From Planctomycetia bacterium (GTDB lineage Bacteria > Planctomycetota > UBA8108 > SXIK01), in contig SXIK01000173.1 of NCBI GenBank assembly GCA_005772855.1, forward strand, positions 28,895-92,894: DNA of 64,000 nucleotides. Direction: 5' to 3'. The notes beneath the pieces are model-generated. The model ran no database searches, was not told where the DNA came from, and saw only the letters and a program-made list of their open reading frames with translations. Both the position numbers and the translations under genes were made by a program. Positions within the stretch are counted from its first letter, which is position 1; each line of letters opens with the position of its first letter. This document shows positions 39,207 through 47,834 of this stretch, piece by piece.

Positions 39207-40030
39207 GCCGAGACGAAGAGGCCGCGACGCCGGGAGCAATGCAAGTCCGAGTTGCTTACAACGCGAAACACACGGCTTCGATTCTCCGCGACTCCGATCG
39301 TTTCTACTCGAGCATGGCCGAGAAGATCCTGGCCCGAGTGCGGAAGGAGAGACACGGCCAGGCGCAACTCCTCGACGTCGGCTGCGGCGGCGGATATCTC
39401 CTTCGAGAAGTCGTACGCCACGGATCCAGCGTGCTCAAAGCCACCCATGGGCTCGAAATCTCCGACATGGCTCTTCGCGAAGCTCGTCGGCAAAGCCCCC
39501 AGAGTCGGCTCGTGCTGGGACAGGGCGAGAGGCTCCCCTATCCGCAGGGCCACTTCGACGCCGTGGTATGCCTGGGGAACCTCGAGCACTTCATGGACCC
39601 GGCGGCTGGAGCAAGAGAGTTGGCGCGGGTCTGTCGCCGGGACGGGGTAGCCTGGATCCTTCTGCCCAACAGCTACTACTCGGGCAGTTTGTGGCGTGTG
39701 ATCCTGACGGGCTACGGGCCCAACCACCATCAAGTGATCGACCGATTTGCGACCATCAACGAATGGAGGGACCTCCTTGAAGCCAACCAACTCTGTGTGG
39801 ACTCCATCGAGCCCTACAACCGTTTCAAGTGGTGGAAACGCCTGCTGCCAAGGAATCTTGCTTACCATTTTCTCTACAGCGCCAGCCCGTCGATTGGCAG
39901 CCATCAGGAAAATTGTGCGCTTGACCTGAAGGTTCAAGGCGTGCAAGTGGACTCCACCATCCAGTCAGGCCCCCTTCCTGCCGATCCTCCCTATGGCTTG
40001 CATTGTCTTCCACCATCCGATATTCCATGA
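39203..40030 (+). CDS. SAM-dependent methyltransferase (class I)
   Basis: LLDVGCGGGYLLREVVRHG..GERLPYPQGHFDAVVCLGNLEHFMDPAAGARELARVCRRDGVAWILLPNS; GTGA start/stop overlap with upstream gene. Confidence 0.87.
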   Translation: MSRDEEAATPGAMQVRVAYNAKHTASILRDSDRFYSSMAEKILARVRKERHGQAQLLDVGCGGGYLLREVVRHGSSVLKATHGLEISDMALREARRQSPQSRLVLGQGERLPYPQGHFDAVVCLGNLEHFMDPAAGARELARVCRRDGVAWILLPNSYYSGSLWRVILTGYGPNHHQVIDRFATINEWRDLLEANQLCVDSIEPYNRFKWWKRLLPRNLAYHFLYSASPSIGSHQENCALDLKVQGVQVDSTIQSGPLPADPPYGLHCLPPSDIP

Positions 40031-40087
40031 CAGTTTGAGCCGACCACTCATGCGGTCGAGCGTGGCGCCTCCAAAGGAGACCTCTCG

Positions 40088-41422
40088 ATGAAACTTTCAG
40101 TGATTGGCACGGGTTATGTTGGCCTGGTGACGGGCTCTTGTTTCGCCGACCTGGGCAACGACGTCGTCTGTTACGACATCGACGAGCAGAAAATCGATGG
40201 CCTCCGCAAGGGGAAGGTCCCGATTTACGAGCCCGGACTCGAGGAGCTGATTCAGCGCAATAGCTTGGAAGGCCGACTCGTTTTCACCACGGACCTGCGC
40301 GAGGCCGTGCGAGAGCGAGAGGTCATTTTCATCTGTGTCGGCACCCCCCAGCGATCATCCGGCAAGGCCGACCTCACCCACATTCTCCAGGCGATCGAGA
40401 GCATCGCCAGGATCATGGACCACTTCCTCGTGATCGTGAACAAGAGCACGGTCCCTGTGGGAACAGCCGAGCGCGTGAGCCGCCTCATTCGAGAGACGAC
40501 GCAAGTTGACTTCGAAGTCGTCTCGAACCCCGAGTTCCTCAAGGAAGGCGCGGCCATCAAGGACTTCCAGAATCCGGACCGGATCGTCATCGGCTCCAAC
40601 AGTAACCGGGCACGGGAGATCATGGGGCGCCTCTACTCGCCGATCTCGCGCGTCAATCGCCCGATTCTCTTCATGAATACACAGACGGCCGAGCTCGTAA
40701 AGTACGCCGCCAACGCCATGCTGGCGAGTCGCATCTCCTTCATGAACTCCCTCACGGGCCTCTGCGAGAAAATCGGTGCCGACATCAAGGAAATCTCGAA
40801 GGGCCTTGGCCTCGACACACGCATCGGCCCTCGGTTCCTTCAGGCTTCTCCGGGGTACGGGGGCTCTTGCTTCCCCAAAGATGTTCGCTCGCTCGTCGAT
40901 ACGATGGAGAGCCTGCAGCTCAACGCGAACTTTTTTCGGGCGATCGATCAAGTGAACGAGCTCCACAAGAAGTCTCATCTCCAGAGAATCCAACGATTCA
41001 TCCCTGACCTCCACAACCACACGGTGGGTGTCTGGGGGCTTGCATTCAAGCCCCGCACCGACGACATCCGGGAGTCTCCATCCCTCACGCTCATCGAGCA
41101 GCTCATAGAATCCGGCGCCAGGGTCATTGCCTATGATCCCGAGGCTGCGGAGAATACTCGCAAGATTTATCCAAACATCGAGTACGGCCATACACCCTAC
41201 GACGCAGTCAAGAACGCATCCGCCGTGGTTGTGATGACGGAGTGGGATGTGTTCCGTAACCTCGACTTCGAACGGGTGAAGAGCCTCATGAAGCAACCCG
41301 TAATAGTTGATTGCCGCAATATCTACGATGCGCCGGAAATGAATCGTCTCGGGTTCAGCTACTGCGGTATCGGAAGGTCCGCTGTCGAGGCAAGGCAAGA
41401 GAGTGTCACCCCGACCCGCTGA
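40088..41422 (+). CDS. ugd: UDP-glucose/GDP-mannose 6-dehydrogenase
   Basis: KLSVIGTGYVGLVTGSCFADLGNDVVCYDID..STVPVGTAERV..NPEFLKEGAAIKDF..GYGGSCFPKDV..GLAFKPRTDDIRESPS. Confidence 0.95.
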   Translation: MKLSVIGTGYVGLVTGSCFADLGNDVVCYDIDEQKIDGLRKGKVPIYEPGLEELIQRNSLEGRLVFTTDLREAVREREVIFICVGTPQRSSGKADLTHILQAIESIARIMDHFLVIVNKSTVPVGTAERVSRLIRETTQVDFEVVSNPEFLKEGAAIKDFQNPDRIVIGSNSNRAREIMGRLYSPISRVNRPILFMNTQTAELVKYAANAMLASRISFMNSLTGLCEKIGADIKEISKGLGLDTRIGPRFLQASPGYGGSCFPKDVRSLVDTMESLQLNANFFRAIDQVNELHKKSHLQRIQRFIPDLHNHTVGVWGLAFKPRTDDIRESPSLTLIEQLIESGARVIAYDPEAAENTRKIYPNIEYGHTPYDAVKNASAVVVMTEWDVFRNLDFERVKSLMKQPVIVDCRNIYDAPEMNRLGFSYCGIGRSAVEARQESVTPTR

Positions 41423-41463
41423 GCTCCCCCTGATTGAGAAGTTCCGGCAACTGATCGCCGCCC

Positions 41464-42651
41464 ATGATTGCCAATGAAGCTTTTGACCGCCGCGCCGCCC
41501 TGAGCGGAGCGAAGCGGGTTATCGTGAAGGTGGGCACGAACGTCCTTACTCGAGACGAGGGGGAGATGGCGATCGAGCGAATCCATGCCCTCATAGGCGA
41601 TCTCTCAACCCTCCACAGACGCGGCCTCCAGATTATCGTGGTCACTTCCGGGGCAATCAGCATGGGAATGGACCGACTGGGCTTGAAAAAGAAGCCCGTG
41701 TTCCTACCCGCCAAACAAGCCTGTGCCGCCGTCGGCCAGGTCCGACTGATGAGCGTGTACGAGGAGGCCTTCGGCCACCATGGAATCATTGTCGCGCAAA
41801 TCCTCCTTACCGAGGACGATTTCGCTTCCCGTGTGCGCTACCTGAACCTTCGCAACACCATTGCAAGGCTTCTGGAGCACAAGGCGGTTCCGATCATCAA
41901 CGAAAATGACACGGTCTCCACGAGCGAGATCGAGAGCTCCTCGGAGGCAGGCCGGAAGTCCATATTCGGTGATAACGATCGGCTCTCGGCGCTCGTCATG
42001 GCGAAGCTTGGAGCCGATCTTCTCCTGCTCCTCAGCGACGTCGACGGCCTTTACCCGCTGCGCCCCGGGGCAACAGAGCTGGGTCCAATGGACTCTCGCC
42101 CGGTCGAGCCACTCCGCACCGTAGGTGAGATCACGCTCGAGGTTGAAGCGATGGCGAGAGGCGGCAACTCGAGGGGCCGAGGCGGCATGCTGTCGAAGCT
42201 TCGCTCGATCAAGGTGGCGCTCGAGAGCGGTGGGTACGCGGTCATCGCCAACGGTGCGACACCGGGGATCCTGCAGCGGATCCTTGACGGCGAGGAGGTG
42301 GGCACGATTTTTCTTCCGACACGTAAAGTGCCGAGCCGCAAGCGATGGATCGCTCACGCCAGCGCCCCCACAGGCCGCGTCATTGTGAACGCTGGGGCCC
42401 GCGAGGCGCTCGTCATCCGCCAGTCCAGCCTCCTCTTCGCGGGTGTTGCGGCCATTCAGGGCGATTTCAAGCGTGGGGACGTGATTACAATTGCGGACGA
42501 AAACCATTGCGAGTTTGCCCGCGGAATCGTCAACTACTCCGCACGCGATGCTCTTCCACTCGTCGGGAAACGATCGAGCGAGATCGCGGAGATCGCAGGC
42601 GACGACTACGAGGAGCTCATCACCCGGGACAACATCGTGGTGACTGAGTAG
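41464..42651 (+). CDS. proB: Glutamate 5-kinase with PUA domain
   Basis: VIVKVGTNVLTRDEG..VTSGAISMGMDRLGL..KQACAAVGQVRLM..IINENDTVST..FGDNDRLSALV; C-terminal PUA-like. Confidence 0.95.
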   Translation: MIANEAFDRRAALSGAKRVIVKVGTNVLTRDEGEMAIERIHALIGDLSTLHRRGLQIIVVTSGAISMGMDRLGLKKKPVFLPAKQACAAVGQVRLMSVYEEAFGHHGIIVAQILLTEDDFASRVRYLNLRNTIARLLEHKAVPIINENDTVSTSEIESSSEAGRKSIFGDNDRLSALVMAKLGADLLLLLSDVDGLYPLRPGATELGPMDSRPVEPLRTVGEITLEVEAMARGGNSRGRGGMLSKLRSIKVALESGGYAVIANGATPGILQRILDGEEVGTIFLPTRKVPSRKRWIAHASAPTGRVIVNAGAREALVIRQSSLLFAGVAAIQGDFKRGDVITIADENHCEFARGIVNYSARDALPLVGKRSSEIAEIAGDDYEELITRDNIVVTE

Positions 42652-42771
42652 CGAGAACGGCTCCATCTTCCGGACGCGGGGCGGTCTTGCGCTTGAGTAG
42701 AGCTCTCGTACTCGAACAGTGCGCAATCCCCTGTCGGACACCACGCCAGCTCGGTAGGATACGCCCCGCGT

Positions 42772-45633
42772 ATGAAGAAGACCTTCTACCTGATCGACGG
42801 CCATTCTCAGATCTTTCGAGCCTACTACGCCCCCTTCAATGTGCTCACGTCTCCCTCGGGGGAGCCCGTCAAGGCAACGTACATCTTCACGCAGATGCTC
42901 CTCGCCATCCTCCGCGACAAGAGACCCCATTACCTCGCGATGGCGCTCGACGTGAGCGAGTCAACGCGGAGCCGCCTCGCGGTTTACCCGGAGTACAAGG
43001 CCAACCGTGACGCGACGCCGGAGGACCTTCCGCCACAGGTCGAGCGAATCGTCGAGATCGTCGAGACCCTTGGAATTCCGATCTTCCGCAAGGAAGGATT
43101 CGAGGCCGACGACCTGATAGCAACGATTGCAGAGCGGGTCCCCAGGGAGGACGTGGAACTCTTCATAGTGAGCCGGGACAAGGACCTGAACCAACTCCTC
43201 AGCGACAGCGTAAAACTCTGGGATCCCGTCAAGAATGAAGTCATCGACGTCCAGAGCCTCCAGAGAACGCATGGTTTCACTCCGAAGGAAGCCGTGGAAG
43301 TCCAGACCCTCATGGGCGATCCCACCGACAACGTTCCGGGCATCCCCGGGGTAGGGCCGAAAACGGCCGTGGCACTGGTGAAGAAGTACGGGACCGCCGA
43401 CGAGGTCCTGAATCACCTGGACGAGCTTTCCCCGAAGCAGAGGGAGAACTTCAAGGCCTTCGGCCATCGTCTCAAGATCAGCCGGCAGCTCGTGACACTC
43501 GACCGATCGGCGCCGATCGAGTTCGACCTCGCCAATTGCGTGGTAAGGCCCATTCCTGTTGCCAGACTGCGTTCGATCTTTGAACGGCTCAGCTTCCGTA
43601 GATTAATCGAGCAACTCGGCGAGCCACCGGCGAGCTCAAACCCTGCCCCCCCCACCCAACCAGCCGTCACGCAACCGGTACACCGGACGGGGGAGTTTGA
43701 CTTCCTCGCCGCGCCGCCGACAAATCCTGCGTTGTTGGAAGAGACGACCGAGGCCGAAGGTCCGGGCGCAGCGGAGGCCCAAGTCTCGGCACCAATGACG
43801 CAATACACGGAGTTCACCTCGACGACTCCCGGGCATTACAAGCTAGTGGATGACGAGCCAGCCTTCAACGACTTCCTCGCCCGCCTCGCGCGGACCTCCT
43901 ACTTCGCCATCGATACCGAGACGACCTCGCTCAAACCCGTCGACTGCGACCTGGTCGGGATCAGCATCTCCTGGGAGGCTGGCACGGGCTACTACCTCCC
44001 GCTACGCTCCCGTGTTGGACGCGTCCTCGACCCGACGCTCGCAACAGCCCGACTGAGACCCATCCTTGAGGACCCGAACGTCAAGAAGTGTGGGCAGAAC
44101 ATCAAGTTCGACATCCAGTCGCTGCGCACCGAGGGAATTCACCTCCGGGGCGTCGCTTTCGACAGCATGGTCGCTTCGTACCTCCTGCGCCCGGAAGCTC
44201 GTGCCCACAACATGGATTCACTTGCCATCGAGATCCTGGGCCACCGCACGATTCCAATCACCGAGCTCATCGGCAAGGGTAAGCAACAGGGCTCCATGCT
44301 GGATGTCAACACGCACCGCCTCGCCGATTACGCAGGTGAGGATGCCGACGTGACGTGGCAGTTGTGCCAGAAGCTCGCCGCCGAGATTGATGCCTCCCCC
44401 ATGAAAGCCCTCTTCCATGACGTCGAGCTGCCGCTGGTTGAAGTGCTCGCATCGATGGAATACGAAGGCATCCGGATTGACTGCGGCCTCTTGCAAACGA
44501 TCGCGGCGGGTATGAGAGCTCGAATCGAGGACCTCCGAAAAAAAATCTACCTCGCGGCGGGGCGCGAGTTCTCGATTGATTCCCCGAAACAGCTCGCCGA
44601 GTTGCTCTTCGACGAGCACAAGCTGCGCGTTGTGAAGCGCACCAAGACTTCCCGCAGCACGGACGCCGAAGTGCTCGAGGTGCTGGCCGTCGAGACGGCG
44701 CACCCACTGCCGGCGCTTGTGCTCGACTATCGCGAGCTCACAAAGCTCTGCGGCACCTACGTCGAGCCGCTGCCGGAGATGGTCTCTCCGAGGACGGGCA
44801 GGCTCCACCCGAGCTATAACCAGGCAATCGCCGCCACCGGTCGTCTTTCGAGCTCCGACCCCAATATCCAAAACATCCCGATCCGAAGCGCCGAGGGTCG
44901 GGAGGTGCGCAAGGCCTTCGTGGCCTCGGACTCAAACCATCTGCTTCTCACGGCGGACTACTCACAGATTGAACTACGAATCCTTGCGCACCTCTCCGGA
45001 GACGAGGCGTTGCTGACCGCCTTTCGCGAGGACCATGACGTGCACGCTGCCGTGGCCGCGCAGGTATGGGGCGTCCCGATCGACCGGGTGACCAAGGATC
45101 AGCGCTCAAGAGCGAAGGCCATCAACTTCGGCATCATTTATGGACAGGGCGCGTTTGGACTGGCGCGGTCGCTCGGGATCACTCAACGGGATGCGGCCGA
45201 CTTCATCGCCCAGTACAAGCAGCGCTACGGGGGCATCGTGAGTTTCATGGAGCGCTGCGTGAAGGAGGCGGAGCAAACAGGCAGAGTTTCGACGATGCTC
45301 GGCCGCCAGCGGGCGATCCCCGAGATCCAGTCGGAGAACCGCGTGAGGCGAGCGCTCGGAGAGCGGCTTGCGGTCAATACCGTTGTCCAGGGCACCGCGG
45401 CCGACCTCATCAAGATCGCGATGGTACGGCTCTATCGTCAGCTCGGTGAAGGAACGAGCGGCTCAAAGCTCGTAATTCAGGTGCACGACGAGCTCGTCCT
45501 CGATGTGCCACGCAACTCCGCGGAAACCACAGCCGAGCTGGTGCGCTCGGAGATGTCGAGCGCGCTCGCACTCCAAGTCCCCCTCAAGGTCGACGTCGCC
45601 TGGGGCGACAACTGGCTCGAAGCCAAGGCCTGA
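42772..45633 (+). CDS. polA: DNA polymerase I
   Basis: 5' nuclease YLIDGHSQIFRAYYA; 3'-5' exo FAIDTETTSLKP; pol motifs DYSQIELRILAHLSGD, RSRAKAINFGIIYG, IQVHDELVLDVP. Confidence 0.97.
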   Translation: MKKTFYLIDGHSQIFRAYYAPFNVLTSPSGEPVKATYIFTQMLLAILRDKRPHYLAMALDVSESTRSRLAVYPEYKANRDATPEDLPPQVERIVEIVETLGIPIFRKEGFEADDLIATIAERVPREDVELFIVSRDKDLNQLLSDSVKLWDPVKNEVIDVQSLQRTHGFTPKEAVEVQTLMGDPTDNVPGIPGVGPKTAVALVKKYGTADEVLNHLDELSPKQRENFKAFGHRLKISRQLVTLDRSAPIEFDLANCVVRPIPVARLRSIFERLSFRRLIEQLGEPPASSNPAPPTQPAVTQPVHRTGEFDFLAAPPTNPALLEETTEAEGPGAAEAQVSAPMTQYTEFTSTTPGHYKLVDDEPAFNDFLARLARTSYFAIDTETTSLKPVDCDLVGISISWEAGTGYYLPLRSRVGRVLDPTLATARLRPILEDPNVKKCGQNIKFDIQSLRTEGIHLRGVAFDSMVASYLLRPEARAHNMDSLAIEILGHRTIPITELIGKGKQQGSMLDVNTHRLADYAGEDADVTWQLCQKLAAEIDASPMKALFHDVELPLVEVLASMEYEGIRIDCGLLQTIAAGMRARIEDLRKKIYLAAGREFSIDSPKQLAELLFDEHKLRVVKRTKTSRSTDAEVLEVLAVETAHPLPALVLDYRELTKLCGTYVEPLPEMVSPRTGRLHPSYNQAIAATGRLSSSDPNIQNIPIRSAEGREVRKAFVASDSNHLLLTADYSQIELRILAHLSGDEALLTAFREDHDVHAAVAAQVWGVPIDRVTKDQRSRAKAINFGIIYGQGAFGLARSLGITQRDAADFIAQYKQRYGGIVSFMERCVKEAEQTGRVSTMLGRQRAIPEIQSENRVRRALGERLAVNTVVQGTAADLIKIAMVRLYRQLGEGTSGSKLVIQVHDELVLDVPRNSAETTAELVRSEMSSALALQVPLKVDVAWGDNWLEAKA

Positions 45634-45667
45634 CAGCCCCCTGGGCAACGCCGCGACTGCGTTTCGT

Positions 45668-46678
45668 TCACAAGTCCACCTGCAACTCCACGATGTCCTT
45701 GTCCCGAAGCACGTACGTGCGCTCGACGGCTTGCCCCTCAAATCGAGCAGAACCCCACACACGGGCCTGCCTCATATGGTCGGGGAAGTCGCGATGAATT
45801 TTGGCCGCCAGGTCCACAATCGTCTGGCCTTGCTTGAGCACGAACGGTGAGCGCATGTCCGGCTGTTTCCCGGGCTCCTTTGCGTAGACCCGGATACGGT
45901 CCAGCAGACGAAAGACCTGGCCGGGCAGGGCGTCAAGACCTTCGCCAGTCTCGGCGCTCAAACGCATGGGGTCAAAGCGCCCCTGGAGGAGGTCCTTCAG
46001 GAGCTCGAACCGCACCCGCGCACCAGGCAAGTCACACTTGCTCGCAAGGAGGATCGTGGGGAGTCGAGTCACGAGCATTTCCTCCTCCTCTCCCGTGGGC
46101 CCATGGACTTCGACCCCGGGGTCGAAGAGCTTGATTCGACTCTCCTTGAGAGCGGCAAGGATCGCCTCCAGGTCGTCGAGTACGGAGTCCGAGCCCAGAT
46201 CGGCCAGAAGCAACGCGCCATCGGCCGCCTTGATGAGACCTGCCATGCCGGTGGGGAAGTAATCGGCGGTAATGGGCGGCAAATCGATTAGCTGCACCTG
46301 CGTGTCCTCGAAGGCCGCCATGCCTGGAATCGGGCCCTGCGTCGCGAAGGGGAAAGCAGTCGGTTGTGTTGGAGCGCTGGTGGTCTTCGCAACGACAGCC
46401 GACTTGCCCGCATTGGGCGCCCCCAACAGCACGACCTGGCCCGCTCCACCCTTCTCGATCCGGAACGGATCGAAGGTCTTCCTGCCCTTGGGCTTCGAGT
46501 CCTCGTCGCGAAGCCTCGCGATTCGACGCTTGAGATCGGCCTGAAGATGGTCCGTGCCCTTGTGCTTGGGCATGAGGCGCAGCATCTCCTCCAGGGCGGA
46601 GATCCTCTCCTCGGCGGTCTTCGCCTGCTTGTAGATCTCTTCCGCCTTGTGGTACTGAGGGGTCAGGTTGGCTGGCAT
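45668..46678 (-). CDS. DRG/Obg-like GTPase with TGS domain
   Basis: MPKHKGTDHLQADLKRRIARLRDE; G1 GAPNAGKSAV; G3 IDLPP; SKCD; C-terminal TGS FVLKQGQTIVDLAAKIHRDFPDHMRQARVWG..DIVELQ. Confidence 0.88.
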   Translation of the reverse strand: MPANLTPQYHKAEEIYKQAKTAEERISALEEMLRLMPKHKGTDHLQADLKRRIARLRDEDSKPKGRKTFDPFRIEKGGAGQVVLLGAPNAGKSAVVAKTTSAPTQPTAFPFATQGPIPGMAAFEDTQVQLIDLPPITADYFPTGMAGLIKAADGALLLADLGSDSVLDDLEAILAALKESRIKLFDPGVEVHGPTGEEEEMLVTRLPTILLASKCDLPGARVRFELLKDLLQGRFDPMRLSAETGEGLDALPGQVFRLLDRIRVYAKEPGKQPDMRSPFVLKQGQTIVDLAAKIHRDFPDHMRQARVWGSARFEGQAVERTYVLRDKDIVELQVDL

Positions 46679-46874
46679 GGGATGTTATGAGAACCTCAGT
46701 GAAGCTAGGTGCGATCATTATAGGCGGAATTCATGAACCCGGAACTTGTCGGCATGGATTCTCAAGCATGAGCCCAACGAAGACCGATAGACCTTCGGTC
46801 AAAGGACAAGGACGGGAAGAACCTGTGGTAGCCCGGCCGTTTCCCTCAGTGAATGTTTAGAAGGACTCCATGCC

Positions 46875-47798
46875 ATGAACCGACACATTTCTCCTGCTCG
46901 TCTCGCCTCCATCGCCGCGATGATCCTTTCATTTTTCGGCGGGGCAAGATCCGAGGACGCGCTTCAGTTGAACTTCGGTATCTATACCTCCGACAAGCCC
47001 ACGGACATGTATCGCGCCTTCAAGCCGGTCCTGCTCGAGCTCGAGAATGCCCTGACGAAGGAGCTTTCTCGCACGACGCAAATCAAACTGCGCGTGTTCA
47101 CCACGTACGAGGCAGCCCGTGAGGCCCTCCTCAAGGAGGAGGTCGACTTCGCCCGTCTCGGCCCCTCGTCCTTCATCCTCGCCCTTGAGAAGAATCCCGC
47201 CGTGCGCCTCCTTGTGATCGAGGAGCAAGAAGGCCAACACACCTTCAAGGGCGTAATTTTCACGCGAGAAAATAGCGGCGTGCAGGAGATCAAGGATCTC
47301 AAGGGCAAGTCCTTCGCGTTCGGCGATCCGGATTCAACGATCGGCCGTTACCTTTCGCAGTCCTACCTCGTCAGCGCGGGCATCTACGCCCGGGACCTGA
47401 GCAAGTTTGAGTACCTGGACCGCCATGACAAGGTGGTCGACTCCGTCCTCGCGGGCAAGTTCGACGCCGGCGTGGCGAAGGAGGGCACGGTCGCCAAGTT
47501 CAAGAACAAGGGCGTCAAGGTCCTCGAGACGTTTGAAAACGTCACAAAGCCCTGGGTCGCCCGTAGCAAACTCGAGGCAAAAATTGGCGACACGATCCAG
47601 AAGTGCCTGGGCGCGCTGAAGGACAAGAAGGCGCTCGATTCCATCGGGGAAAAGATCACCGGCTTCGATGTGGAGCACGCAAAGAGCGAAATTTTCGAGC
47701 CAGTGCGTATTGGCATGAAGAAGGCGGAGGAGTTCGCGAAGGGCCCCTCGACGCAACCGGCCCTCGAGAAGGCGACAGGGGTGGAGCCCGCGAACTAG
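46875..47798 (+). CDS. PhnD-like phosphate/phosphonate-type periplasmic binding protein
   Basis: LNFGIYTSDKPTDMYRAFKPVLLELENAL..YEAAREALLKEEVDFARLGPSSFILA..IKDLKGKSFAFGDPDSTIGRYLSQSYL. Confidence 0.88.
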   Translation: MNRHISPARLASIAAMILSFFGGARSEDALQLNFGIYTSDKPTDMYRAFKPVLLELENALTKELSRTTQIKLRVFTTYEAAREALLKEEVDFARLGPSSFILALEKNPAVRLLVIEEQEGQHTFKGVIFTRENSGVQEIKDLKGKSFAFGDPDSTIGRYLSQSYLVSAGIYARDLSKFEYLDRHDKVVDSVLAGKFDAGVAKEGTVAKFKNKGVKVLETFENVTKPWVARSKLEAKIGDTIQKCLGALKDKKALDSIGEKITGFDVEHAKSEIFEPVRIGMKKAEEFAKGPSTQPALEKATGVEPAN

Positions 47799-47834
47799 CG
47801 ACCACGAGAGCCCAGGGCCTCGCTGGCAAACAGC

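Noticed and set aside
40355-41398. 347-aa minus-strand ORF opposite UDP-glucose dehydrogenase
   Set aside because: Antisense shadow ORF
41704-42930. 408-aa minus-strand ORF opposite proB/polA start
   Set aside because: Antisense of conserved CDSs; no motif
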